NCBI GenBank assembly: GCA_024343425.1
Contig: BRLC01000010.1
Coordinates: 62,001 to 126,000, forward strand
Source of the DNA: Rhizobiaceae bacterium MnEN-MB40S
Lineage (GTDB): Bacteria > Pseudomonadota > Alphaproteobacteria > Rhizobiales > Rhizobiaceae
DNA: 64,000 bases
Direction: 5' to 3'
Shown: positions 56,138-64,000 of the stretch, in pieces
How positions within the stretch are numbered: position 1 is the stretch's first letter
Layout: every line of letters begins with the position of its first letter
The notes under the pieces: generated by a model
Told to the model about the DNA's origin: nothing
Database searches by the model: none
Seen by the model: only the letters and a program-made list of their open reading frames with translations
Program-made: the position numbers and the translations under genes

Positions 56138-56872
56138 ATGAGCCAGAACACGGCAGCCACCCACGCAGCGCGAACGGTCATCGAACTGCGCGAGAAGATC
56201 ATTAACGGCCAGCTCACTGGCGGGACGCGCCTGTTCGAAGTGCCGCTCGCTGAAGAATTGCAGATATCGCGAACGCCGCTGCGGGACGCCATGTCCAGAT
56301 TGACCGAGGAAGGCCTTCTGGAACGGCTCAAGAATGGCGGCTTCGTCGTCCGGACATTCACGATGGACGACGTCGTCGACGCCATCGAATTGCGTGGCGT
56401 CCTGGAAGGCACGGCGGCGCGCCTGGCGGCCGAGCGCGGCGCTCGGCAGGACCTCCAGTCACGCATGGACCATCTGGTATCGGAACTTGACGACTGCTTC
56501 GGAGAATCCCGCGATACCGTGGATTTTGAGCGATATTCCGAACTGAACGCCGAGTTTCACCAGGTTCTGGCGTCACTGTCCGGCAGCGACATGGTCAAGC
56601 GGGAGGTGGAGCGTGTTTGCCGCTTGCCTTTCGCGTCCCCCTCGGCCTTCCTGCCCGACAAGTCCGACATCGTGGCGTTCCGACGTTCCCTGCAGGTGGC
56701 GCAGGAGCAGCATCGCGCGATCGCCGCAGCCATCGCCGCGCGCGAGGGCAGTCGCGCCGAACATCTGGCGCGCGAGCATGCGCGCACCGCAAGGCGCAAT
56801 CTCGATTACGTGCTGAGACAGGAAGCAAGTCTCAGGGACCAGGTGCCAAGCCTGGCGATCGTCACCAACTGA
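56138..56872 (+). CDS. GntR family regulator (FCD subgroup) of the demethylase cluster
   Basis: The 244-residue protein has an N-terminal GntR winged HTH (LREKIINGQLTGGTRLFEVP, LAEELQISRTPLRDAMSRL) and an all-helical FCD ligand domain (IELRGVLEGTAARLAAE). FCD domains usually bind small carboxylates with a metal. The ATG at 56138 (MSQNTAATHAARTVI) fits the family; an earlier frame crosses the operator. It is upstream of, and collinear with, the LigM-TRAP-MetF genes, with the same operator flanking it on both sides. Confidence 0.9.
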   Translation: MSQNTAATHAARTVIELREKIINGQLTGGTRLFEVPLAEELQISRTPLRDAMSRLTEEGLLERLKNGGFVVRTFTMDDVVDAIELRGVLEGTAARLAAERGARQDLQSRMDHLVSELDDCFGESRDTVDFERYSELNAEFHQVLASLSGSDMVKREVERVCRLPFASPSAFLPDKSDIVAFRRSLQVAQEQHRAIAAAIAAREGSRAEHLAREHARTARRNLDYVLRQEASLRDQVPSLAIVTN

Positions 56873-56927
56873 CAACGCCTGCCGGCCGCGCCGATTTATG
56901 CTTGCGTCCGATCCATAATTCGGGCAG

Positions 56928-56940
56928 TTATGTATACACG
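56928..56940. promoter_or_regulatory. TGTATACA-centred operator upstream of the first demethylase gene
   Basis: TTATGTATACACG is the exact reverse complement of the 13-bp site before gntR and lies 26 bp before the ligM-like start. It probably controls the catabolic operon. Confidence 0.65.
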
Positions 56941-56965
56941 GAACGACCATATGGGAGGAAAAGAT

Positions 56966-58372
56966 ATGACTGTATCCAGTCTGGAAGACGTTCTGCGCGA
57001 AAGCGGCAACACCGTAAATCATCTCCGCAACTCGAAAATCGGAATGTATGTCTATCCGGTCGTAGCGCCGGAATTCTCCAACTGGCGCGACGAGCAGCGC
57101 GCCTGGCGGGACACGGCTGTCCTGTTCGACCAGACGCATCACATGGACGAACTGATCGTCGAAGGTCCGGATGCGGCGGCGTTTCTTGAACATGTCGGCA
57201 TCAACAGCTTCGCCAATTTCGATCTGAACCGGGCAAAGCATTTCGTGCCGGTCACGCCCGCCGGCCACGTCATCGGCGACATGATCATTTTTCGCGAGCG
57301 CGAAGACAAATTCGTGCTCGTCGGCCGCGCGCCGACCGCAAACTGGGTCAAGTTCCAGGCCGCCATCGGCAATTGGAAGGTGCGGCTGATTCACGATCCG
57401 CGTTCCGACAGCCGCCCGGACGGCAAGGCGATCTACCGCACGCATTACCGTTTCCAGATCCAGGGCCCGGACGCCAACAAGATCTTCGACAAGATCAACG
57501 GCGGCGCCATTCCCGACGTGAAGTTCTTCCATGTCGACTGGATCAATATCGGTTCGAAACGCGTCCAGGCCCTGCGGCACGGCATGGCCGGCGCGCCGGG
57601 TCTCGAAGTGTGGGGACCTTATGCCGACAAGCACTACATCCAGTCGACCATACTGGAAGCCGCGCGAGACGTCGGCGTCGATCTGCGCCAGGTCGGCAGC
57701 CGCGCCTATTCGACGAACACGCTGGAATCCGGCTGGATTCCGTCGCCGCTGCCAGGCATCTACACGGGCGACGGCATGATGAAGGAATATCGCGAATGGC
57801 TGGGCGCGGACAGCTATGAAGCAGCCGGCTCCATTGGCGGCAGCTTTGTCAGCGACAATATCGAGGACTACTACGTCAATCCTTTCGAACTCGGCTACGG
57901 CTTCTATATCGGGTGGAAATCCGACTTTATCGGCAAGGACGCGCTGACCAGGATGAAGGAAGGCAAGAACCGCAAGAAGGTCACCTTCGAGTGGAACCGC
58001 GAAGACGTGCTCAAGGTGATTGCATCCGGCTTTGATGGCGGCACGCCTTATAAATGGATCGATTTCCCGCAGCCGAACTACGCGTCCACCAGCGCCGACA
58101 TGATCATGAATGGCGACAAGATGGTCGGCATGTCGATGTTCAACGGCTATTCGTTCAACGAACGCTGCGTGCTGTCCCTGGGCGTCGTCGATGACGATGT
58201 GCAGGAAGGCGACGTCCTGACGCTTGTCTGGGGCGAGCCGGAGGAAACCCAGAAGACGTCGACGGAGAAGCACAAGCAGACGGAAATCAGGGTGCGCGTG
58301 TCGCCGACGCCCTACGCCAGCGAAGCGCGCGAAAACTACGCTGAAAGCTGGCGCACAAAGAAGTCGTCCTGA
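56966..58372 (+). CDS. LigM-like tetrahydrofolate-dependent O-demethylase (GcvT family), copy 1
   Basis: The 468-residue protein belongs to the GcvT/DmdA/LigM superfamily that moves a methyl group to THF. Its length and motifs match vanillate/3-O-methylgallate demethylase LigM: MYVYPVVAPEFSNW (Tyr30), FDQTHHM, VGRAPTANW (Arg121) and VGSRAYSTNTLESGWIPSPL (Tyr248). These correspond closely to LigM Tyr31, Arg122 (carboxylate contact) and catalytic Tyr247. GGGAGG precedes the ATG. Neighbouring TRAP, MetF and a second paralogue support methyl-group catabolism. The substrate might be a methoxy-arene or an N-/S-methyl carboxylate. Confidence 0.85.
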   Translation: MTVSSLEDVLRESGNTVNHLRNSKIGMYVYPVVAPEFSNWRDEQRAWRDTAVLFDQTHHMDELIVEGPDAAAFLEHVGINSFANFDLNRAKHFVPVTPAGHVIGDMIIFREREDKFVLVGRAPTANWVKFQAAIGNWKVRLIHDPRSDSRPDGKAIYRTHYRFQIQGPDANKIFDKINGGAIPDVKFFHVDWINIGSKRVQALRHGMAGAPGLEVWGPYADKHYIQSTILEAARDVGVDLRQVGSRAYSTNTLESGWIPSPLPGIYTGDGMMKEYREWLGADSYEAAGSIGGSFVSDNIEDYYVNPFELGYGFYIGWKSDFIGKDALTRMKEGKNRKKVTFEWNREDVLKVIASGFDGGTPYKWIDFPQPNYASTSADMIMNGDKMVGMSMFNGYSFNERCVLSLGVVDDDVQEGDVLTLVWGEPEETQKTSTEKHKQTEIRVRVSPTPYASEARENYAESWRTKKSS

Positions 58373-58403
58373 TATTCTGTTTGGCGCAGGAACATCGGAC
58401 GTC

Positions 58404-58427
58404 CCGCCGGCCGGAAACGGCCGGCGG
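58404..58427 (+). promoter_or_regulatory. Very stable GNRA-loop hairpin between ligM-like gene and dctP
   Basis: CCGCCGGCCG-GAAA-CGGCCGGCGG forms a perfect 10-bp GC stem capped by a GAAA tetraloop. No T-run follows. Such intercistronic hairpins often stabilise or partly uncouple mRNA ahead of highly expressed binding-protein genes. Confidence 0.7.
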
Positions 58428-58519
58428 CAATGATACGAGGAGGAATTACCCCGCTGCGCGCACCAGGCGCAGCCTCGATCCGTTCGGCGGGGCAAGTATC
58501 ATCAAACAGGAGGATAGTG

Positions 58520-59521
58520 ATGAATATCAATCGCATGTTCGGCGGTCTTGCCTCGGCGACGGTCGCCGCAGCCGCCTTTGTAGGCCTTTCAAGTCCGTCT
58601 TCGGCGCAAGAAACACTCAAGCTCGCGCATTTCGTGCCGCCGGCGCATATTGTCACCCGGTCTGTGGTCGAGCCGCTGGCGAATGGCGTCGAGCAGGATT
58701 CCAACGGCGCGTTGAAGATCCAGGTCTATCCGGGCGGCGAACTCGGAGCCGGCCCGCTGGAACAATATGTCCGCGCGCTCCAGGGCGTGGCGGATATCAC
58801 CTGGGGTCTGCAAGGCTATACGTCATCGCAGTTTCCAAAAAGCATGATCGTCGAAATGCCGGGCGCCATGGACGGAATGACCGGCTATGACATGATCTGG
58901 AACGCCTACGACGAACATCTCAAGGACGAGTTCCCCGGCACAAAGCCGCTTGCGCTTTGGGCTTCCGAACCGAACATCTTCATCATGAAGGATCACGACG
59001 TTCGCACGCCTGACGACATCAAGGGTCTGAAGATCAGGGTTTCCGGCTCCACCGCCGCCGCAACGGTCGAAGCGCTGGGCGCAACGCCCGTGCAGATGCC
59101 GGCAGGCGAAATCTACAACGCCCTCCAGACGGGACTGATCGACGGCGTGATCACCGGCACAAGCGCAGTAGGCGACTTCAAGCTTGATGAAGTGGCCAAC
59201 AGCTACACCTTCGGAGCGCCTCTCGGCCACATCACCTTCTACCTTGTGATGAACCAGGGAAAATACGACAGCCTGCCGGACGCCCTTAAGGCGGCCATCG
59301 ACAAGAACAGCGGCCGCAGCCTCTCACAGAGCGGCGAAGAAGGCTGGAACGCCCGCGCCGACGACGTTCTGCAGTCGATCAAGGACGCAGGCGACAATAC
59401 GGTCATCGTCCTGTCGGACGACGAGGCGGCGGCGTTCGGTGAACTGACCCTGCCGGTGACCGACAAGCTGATCGCCGAGATGAACGCACAAGACGTTCTT
59501 TCCGCAATGCGGGGAGAATAA
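58520..59521 (+). CDS. dctP: TRAP transporter substrate-binding protein DctP (cluster 2)
   Basis: The 333-residue periplasmic protein has a signal peptide (MNINRMFGGLASATVAAAAF...SSAQ) and a DctP fold: LKLAHFVPPAHIVTRSVVEP, LKIQVYPGGELGAGPLEQ, and the ligand block IKGLKIRVSGSTAAATVEALG with the conserved arginine. It is only distantly like the DctP of cluster 1. AGGAGG precedes the ATG at 58520. It should deliver the substrate for the LigM-like enzymes, and its arginine again points to a carboxylate. Confidence 0.92.
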   Translation: MNINRMFGGLASATVAAAAFVGLSSPSSAQETLKLAHFVPPAHIVTRSVVEPLANGVEQDSNGALKIQVYPGGELGAGPLEQYVRALQGVADITWGLQGYTSSQFPKSMIVEMPGAMDGMTGYDMIWNAYDEHLKDEFPGTKPLALWASEPNIFIMKDHDVRTPDDIKGLKIRVSGSTAAATVEALGATPVQMPAGEIYNALQTGLIDGVITGTSAVGDFKLDEVANSYTFGAPLGHITFYLVMNQGKYDSLPDALKAAIDKNSGRSLSQSGEEGWNARADDVLQSIKDAGDNTVIVLSDDEAAAFGELTLPVTDKLIAEMNAQDVLSAMRGE

Positions 59522-59525
59522 ACCC

Positions 59526-60038
59526 TTGCTGAACATGGCGAGGCAGATTGCGGACAGGCTGATCAGCCTGTCCGCAATGATCGGCTCCATTGGCCTTATT
59601 TTCGAAGTCTGCGTGATACTGGTCGACGTGACCGGCCGCTATTTCGGACATCCCCTGATCGGCGCTCAGGACATGTCCCAAATGGCGATGGTCATCGTTG
59701 TGTTCGGCGGCATGGCGCTGTGCGACAAGCTCGGCGGTCATATCGCCGTCGATGTATTCGAACATTCCTTTCCGGGCTGGCTCAATCGCGTCACGGATAT
59801 CGCAGGCGCCCTGATCGGTTGCGCGATCTTCGCAGGCATCGCCTGGACCGTCTGGGAATCCTCGCAACTCTCGCTGATGCTCAGGCTGAAGACGAACATC
59901 ATCAGCCTGCCGAAAGCCTGGTTTCAGTGGTCGCTGTGCGCCTTTGCGACGATAACGGCGCTGGCCATGCTGCTACGCGCGATCGAACTTGCCTTGAGCG
60001 GACGGGATGTACGCCAAGAGCGGGAAGGCCTGTTATGA
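59526..60038 (+). CDS. dctQ: TRAP transporter small permease DctQ (cluster 2)
   Basis: The 170-residue protein has four membrane helices (LISLSAMIGSIGLIFEVCVILVD, MAMVIVVFGGMALCDKLGGH and others) typical of DctQ. A TTG at 59526 has GGGGAG at good spacing; the ATG at 59535 is the alternative. It starts 4 bp after dctP and overlaps dctM by ATGA, so it is translationally linked to both. Confidence 0.9.
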   Translation: MLNMARQIADRLISLSAMIGSIGLIFEVCVILVDVTGRYFGHPLIGAQDMSQMAMVIVVFGGMALCDKLGGHIAVDVFEHSFPGWLNRVTDIAGALIGCAIFAGIAWTVWESSQLSLMLRLKTNIISLPKAWFQWSLCAFATITALAMLLRAIELALSGRDVRQEREGLL

Positions 60039-61339
60039 GCGCAGGCGTCATCGGCGCGATCGGCATGGCCCTGCTGCTTGCCCTCCTGGTTTTGCGCGTG
60101 CCGGTGGCCTTCGCCATGTTCGCAATCGGCTTCGGCGGCATTGCCCTGCTCAACGGGTTGCCGGCCGCAATGAGCCTGATGGCCTCTGAAACATTTACGC
60201 TCGCCTCCTCCGCGGAACTCGTGGTGGTGCCGCTGTTCATTCTCATGGGCAATGTCGCGACGGCGACCGGGATGAGCCGCCGTCTCTATGATGCGGCCTA
60301 TGCAATCATCGGCTCGATTCGCGGCGGGCTGGCGTCGGCGACAATCATCGGATGCGGCGGGTTCGCGGCGCTGTCCGGATCGTCCGTGGCATCGGCGCTG
60401 ACAATGGGTAAAGTGTCGCTGGCGGAGATGGATCGGTTCAACTACGACCCGCGCCTTTCCACAGGCGCCGTCGCAGCCGGCGGAACGCTGGGCATCCTTA
60501 TTCCACCATCGACCGGTTTCGTCATCTACGCCATCCTCACCCAGCAATCGATCGGCCGGCTGTTCCTGGCCGGCGTCCTGCCGGGCCTTCTGCTGCTGAC
60601 GATCTTCGTCCTGCTCATCAGCCTGCTCTGCTGGATCCGGCCGGGCTTCGGGCCAGCCGGCCCCAAAACCAGCGTGTCGGAGAAATTCCAGGCCCTCGGC
60701 GGTGCGACGCCGATACTCGGAATCATCGTCCTGACGATCGGCGGCATCTATGGCGGCGTCTTCTCGCCGGTCGAAGCGGCGGCCGTCGGCGCCGGGCTGG
60801 TTATCATAACCGGCGCCGCCCAGCGGCGCCTGACGTTGCGCGCACTGTGGGACGCGACACAGGATTCGGTCGTAACCACAGCCACCGTCATGCTGATCCT
60901 GATCGCCGCCCACATGATCAATCCGTTCCTCGCGCTCAGTCACATTCCGCAGGCTGTCGGCGCATTTCTCGGCGCGCTCGATCTGCCGCCTTTCGGCATC
61001 CTTCTGCTGATCCTCGCCTGCTACCTGGTGCTTGGCTGCTTTCTCGAGGGTTTCGCCATGCTGGTGCTGACGATGCCGATCTTTTTTCCGGTCATCATGC
61101 AGCTCGGCATAGACCCGATCTGGTTCGGCGTTCTGCTGGTCCTGACACTTGAGATGGGGCTGATTTCGCCGCCGGTCGGCGTCAACGTCTTCATCGTGAA
61201 ATCGGTCGCCAGGGATGTGCCCCTGGCCCAGATCTTCGCAGGCGTTCTGCCTTTCTGGGGAGCGATGTTTCTGGCGCTGATGCTGCTGGCGGCGTTTCCC
61301 CAGATATCTCTGTTTCTGCCGAATTCGATGATCAACTGA
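60035..61339 (+). CDS. dctM: TRAP transporter large permease DctM (cluster 2)
   Basis: The 434-residue membrane subunit has about 12 helices and DctM signatures: VPLFILMGNVATATGMSRRL, ALSGSSVASALTMGKVSLAE, GGTLGILIPPSTGFVIYAIL and EMGLISPPVGVNVFIVKSV. With DctP and DctQ it forms a Na-coupled importer. The ATG at 60035 overlaps the dctQ stop; a longer in-frame reading upstream is a shadow within dctQ. A second ligM-like gene begins 20 bp after its stop. Confidence 0.95.
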   Translation: MSAGVIGAIGMALLLALLVLRVPVAFAMFAIGFGGIALLNGLPAAMSLMASETFTLASSAELVVVPLFILMGNVATATGMSRRLYDAAYAIIGSIRGGLASATIIGCGGFAALSGSSVASALTMGKVSLAEMDRFNYDPRLSTGAVAAGGTLGILIPPSTGFVIYAILTQQSIGRLFLAGVLPGLLLLTIFVLLISLLCWIRPGFGPAGPKTSVSEKFQALGGATPILGIIVLTIGGIYGGVFSPVEAAAVGAGLVIITGAAQRRLTLRALWDATQDSVVTTATVMLILIAAHMINPFLALSHIPQAVGAFLGALDLPPFGILLLILACYLVLGCFLEGFAMLVLTMPIFFPVIMQLGIDPIWFGVLLVLTLEMGLISPPVGVNVFIVKSVARDVPLAQIFAGVLPFWGAMFLALMLLAAFPQISLFLPNSMIN

Positions 61340-61359
61340 GGAACGCCCTGGAGGAGACC

Positions 61360-62736
61360 ATGTCGCAACAATCGCTGGAAGACAGGATCAGGGAATATGG
61401 CAACCCGGCCGCGATGATGCAGAACGCCCAGACGGGCCGTTACCAGTTTCCGATCGCGCCGGAATTTACAACCTGGATGGAGGAGCAGCGCGCCTGGCGG
61501 GAAGCAGCGGCGCTGATGGATCAGTCTTTCCACATGACGGATCTTTACGTCCAGGGACCGGACACGATCCGGCTTCTGTCCGATCTCGGCGTCAACAGTT
61601 TCGCAGGTTTCGGTCGCAACAAGGCCAAGCAACTGGTCTGCTGCAATCATGAGGGTTACGTGATCGGAGACGCGATCGTCTTCGGCCTCGAAGACGACGC
61701 GGTCAACATTGTCGGGCGTCCGGTGCTGCCCAACTGGGTTCAGTATCATGCAGAAACGGGCGGCTACGACGTCACGGTCGAACGCGACATCCGGACACTG
61801 GAAAACCCCGACAAGCCCCGCAAGACATACCGCTACGAAGTGCAGGGACCGAATGCGCTGAAGCTGCTGGAGACGGTGAACGAAGGCGGACCGCTGACCA
61901 CGAAATTCTTCAATATGGGTGAAATCACCATAGCCGGATGCAAGGCCCGCACCCTGTCGCACGGCATGGGCGGCGCACAGGGTCTGGAACTCTGGGGTCC
62001 ATTTGAGGATGGCGCAGCCGTCAAGGCTGCGATCCTGAAAGCCGGAGAGGCGTTCGGGCTGCGGCAGGTCGGTTCACGCGCCTATTCCACGGCCGCAGCA
62101 GAATCGGGCTGGATCCCCTCCCCGCTGCCGGCGATCTTTTCCGGCAAGGGCATGCAAGCCTATCGCGAATGGCTGCCGGCAAACGGGTTCGAAGGCGTCT
62201 CCTCGCTCGGCGGCAGCCTGATGTCGGACACTATCGAAGATTATTATCTGACGCCCTGGGATCTCGACTACGGCCGCGTCGTCAAGTTCAACCACGATTT
62301 CATCGGCCGCGAGGCGCTGGAAAAGATGGCGGATGGCCCCCACCGTCGCAAGATGACGCTGGTCTGGAACCGGGAGCACGTACTGTCGGTATTCGCCGGC
62401 ATGATGGATGACGAGGCTCTTCCCGCCAAGCTCATGGAAATGCCGGCCGCCCATTACGCAACGCATCCCTATGATCGCGTGCAGGACGGCGGAAAAGATG
62501 TCGGCGTCTCGATCAGTCCGGTGTTTTCGGCCAACGAACGCGCCTGGATATCGCTCGCGATCCTGGACGAGGCGGTCGCGCGACCGGGCGCAGAAGTCAG
62601 TGTCTTATGGGGCGAACCGGACGGCGGCAGCGCCAAGCCGAATGTCGAGCCGCACCGACAGACACCTGTGCGCGCAACCGTGCAGCCATGGCCAATTCAC
62701 GAAGCAAGCCGTAAGTTCTACAGGAACCAGTCATAA
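61360..62736 (+). CDS. LigM-like tetrahydrofolate-dependent O-demethylase (GcvT family), copy 2
   Basis: The 458-residue protein is a paralogue of the gene at 56966. It keeps IVGRPVLPNW (Arg120) and VGSRAYSTAAAESGWIPSPL (Tyr242, the catalytic-tyrosine position), but YPVVAPEF is FPIAPEF, so the first aromatic residue is Phe. FDQTHHM is MDQSFHM. These pocket changes suggest a different substrate or a second methyl position. GAGGAG precedes the ATG. It lies between dctM and the MetF-like gene in the same operon. Confidence 0.85.
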   Translation: MSQQSLEDRIREYGNPAAMMQNAQTGRYQFPIAPEFTTWMEEQRAWREAAALMDQSFHMTDLYVQGPDTIRLLSDLGVNSFAGFGRNKAKQLVCCNHEGYVIGDAIVFGLEDDAVNIVGRPVLPNWVQYHAETGGYDVTVERDIRTLENPDKPRKTYRYEVQGPNALKLLETVNEGGPLTTKFFNMGEITIAGCKARTLSHGMGGAQGLELWGPFEDGAAVKAAILKAGEAFGLRQVGSRAYSTAAAESGWIPSPLPAIFSGKGMQAYREWLPANGFEGVSSLGGSLMSDTIEDYYLTPWDLDYGRVVKFNHDFIGREALEKMADGPHRRKMTLVWNREHVLSVFAGMMDDEALPAKLMEMPAAHYATHPYDRVQDGGKDVGVSISPVFSANERAWISLAILDEAVARPGAEVSVLWGEPDGGSAKPNVEPHRQTPVRATVQPWPIHEASRKFYRNQS

Positions 62737-62777
62737 ACCGTCGCGCCCGACGGCCGCGGATGAAAGGAAAAGTCGAT

Positions 62778-63665
62778 ATGACCATGCCCAGCGCAGGAAA
62801 GAAAATAGAGGCGTCTATCGAGGTGTCTCCAAGACAGGCTGTCGAATCAGCTGATCTGCCGGGGCTCTTTCCAGCGGGCGTTCGGGTGTACATTACGGAT
62901 GTCGGATCAGATCCGACCGAAACACTGGTCGCCGCCGCGCGCCGCGTGCATGATCTCGGCTATACTCCGGTTCCGCATTTCGCCTCGCGCCGCCTCACAA
63001 CCCGGCAGGCGCTGGAAGACCGCATCAAGGCGATGGCCGAGACGGCCGGCGTGCGGGACGTTCTGGTGATTGGCGGGGGACTTGAAAAACCGGCCGGCGA
63101 ATTCTCTTCGAGCATGGAAGTTCTGGAGACCGGTTTCTTCGACAAATATGGCGTCACCCATATTGGCGTTGCGGGCCATCCGGAAGGAAGCCCGGACTTC
63201 TCGGAAGAAGTGGCGCTGGAAGCGCTGCGCCTGAAAAAATCCTTTGGCGAGCGAACCGACGCCAAAATCCGCGTTGTCACGCAGTTCGGATTCGACGGCG
63301 ACAAGTTTATCAAATGGGCGGACAGCCTGAAGCGTCACGGCGTCGATCTGCCGGTCCATCTCGGCGTCGCCGGCCCCGCCAAGATCACAACTCTCATCAA
63401 ATATGCGGCGATGTGCGGCGTTGGCAATTCGCTGACATTCTTCAAGCGCAACACGCGATCACTCACCATGCTCGCCACCAGCCACTCGCCGGAAGACGTG
63501 GTTGCGCCGATCGAAAACCATGTTCTGTCACGACCCGAAACCGCCATCCGGCAGATTCACGTCTTTCCCTTCGGCGGCATCAAGAAAGCGTCTGAGTGGC
63601 TCGTGGATCGCGGAACTTGGCGGCTGTCTCCGCACAAGGTCAGGAACGAGACGGCTGAAATCTGA
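62778..63665 (+). CDS. Methylenetetrahydrofolate reductase (MetF)-like protein
   Basis: The 295-residue protein resembles MetF by its TIM-barrel order: RVYITDVGSDPTETLVAAAR, YTPVPHFASRRL, DVLVIGGG, and VVTQFGFDGDKFIKW with LHIGVAGP-type VHLGVAGPAKITTL. In LigM systems MetF oxidises the methyl-THF formed by demethylation back to methylene-THF. The ATG at 62778 has AAAGGA 8 nt upstream; an ATG at 62760 is possible. It is divergent from canonical MetF and its position makes this catabolic role more likely than methionine synthesis. Confidence 0.83.
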   Translation: MTMPSAGKKIEASIEVSPRQAVESADLPGLFPAGVRVYITDVGSDPTETLVAAARRVHDLGYTPVPHFASRRLTTRQALEDRIKAMAETAGVRDVLVIGGGLEKPAGEFSSSMEVLETGFFDKYGVTHIGVAGHPEGSPDFSEEVALEALRLKKSFGERTDAKIRVVTQFGFDGDKFIKWADSLKRHGVDLPVHLGVAGPAKITTLIKYAAMCGVGNSLTFFKRNTRSLTMLATSHSPEDVVAPIENHVLSRPETAIRQIHVFPFGGIKKASEWLVDRGTWRLSPHKVRNETAEI

Positions 63666-63764
63666 TCGAGTTGCGCCGGGCCCGGGCAATCGAGTTATCG
63701 CCCGCCACGCGGAGGCGTGACGGATCGTTTGCGATGCGAGGGTGAACCCGCAGTATACCCTTCG

Positions 63765-64000
63765 TCAGTTAGAAATTCCGACGGCCCGATTGACATAGGA
63801 CGTATCCTTCAACTGCCGTTTCAGGAATTCCGCAACATCGCTGCGGGATATCGTCAGGGCGAGGTTGCGTTCGCCGGCTCCGAATCCTTCCCTGTATTTT
63901 CCGGTGGACGGATCGTCCGTAAAGGCGCTCGGCCGCACGATCGTCCAGTCTAGGCCGCTGGCCCGGACCAGTTGCTCCTGCAGTTCGTGATCCCGAAACA
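63765..64000 (-). CDS. NAD(P)-binding SDR/NmrA-like protein, C-terminal part
   Basis: The last 78 codons of a leftward gene enter from the right edge and end at the TGA at 63765-63767. The visible part reads ...ELQEQLVRASGLDWTIVRPS, then FTDDPSTGKY and LALTISRSDVAEFLKRQLKD. This matches the C-terminal half of NAD(P)H-binding atypical SDR proteins (YwnB/NmrA type), where LDWTIVRPS is conserved. The start and cofactor motif are outside the window. It is convergent with the MetF-like gene and probably unrelated to it. Confidence 0.75.
   Translation of the reverse strand, partial: FRDHELQEQLVRASGLDWTIVRPSAFTDDPSTGKYREGFGAGERNLALTISRSDVAEFLKRQLKDTSYVNRAVGISN

Noticed and set aside
56573..58495. 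A 640-codon open frame on the minus strand opposite the first ligM-like gene
   Set aside because: It is antisense to a gene with clear motifs, spans parts of gntR and ligM, and has no recognisable domain. GC-rich codon bias leaves such frames open.

Overview
The window is GC-rich, gene-dense alphaproteobacterial chromosome, most like Hyphomicrobiales (Rhizobiales), possibly a marine lineage; genus cannot be fixed from sequence alone. Pointers are short-form hisG paired with hisZ beside hisS, a CIRCE-controlled groESL operon, a PdhS-type cell-cycle histidine kinase with a CtrA-like box, a phasin, MprF/LpiA, DUF1127, BrnTA, and a tRNA-His that lacks G-1 and carries A73. No rRNA, CRISPR array, prophage or transposase is visible.

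Layout. 1-8 kb is a core block: rsmD (cut by the window edge), rluB, tadA, a lipoprotein, ileS, ribF and a HAD-IIA phosphatase. It contains a 68-bp hairpin after ileS and two related palindromic elements, one of which encodes the end of ribF. 8-18 kb holds groESL, a GST, a DoxX protein, two L,D-transpeptidases, the tag glycosylase and the hisS-hisZ-hisG operon. 18-24 kb is a glycolate oxidase cluster (glcD-glcE-membrane protein-glcF) with a divergent LysR gene. 24-35 kb is mixed housekeeping: amidotransferase, LysE exporter, rsmE, gshA, a stand-alone FtsH-ectodomain protein, DUF937, DUF1127/LysR, xseA and mprF. An AT-rich brnTA toxin-antitoxin island follows.

35.6-42.5 kb is a first TRAP cluster: DUF1932 dehydrogenase, DctPQM, a ThDP enzyme and a MetE-C-like zinc protein, next to tRNA-His. 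42.8-49 kb has a Tat-exported intradiol-like protein with a haem-type membrane partner, a phasin, the PdhS-like kinase and a broken higBA locus. 49-55.7 kb has a lone iron-type ABC permease and an RND efflux pair with a divergent TetR gene and a palindromic operator. 56-63.7 kb is a second TRAP cluster: GntR regulator, two LigM-like tetrahydrofolate O-demethylases, DctPQM and a MetF-like reductase.

The most coherent system is this last one. TRAP uptake of a methoxylated or methylated carboxylate, methyl transfer to tetrahydrofolate by two diverged LigM paralogues, and oxidation of methyl-THF by the MetF-like enzyme would form one pathway. The GntR protein probably controls it through an identical TGTATACA-centred site upstream of both its own gene and the first demethylase. 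The substrate is unknown.
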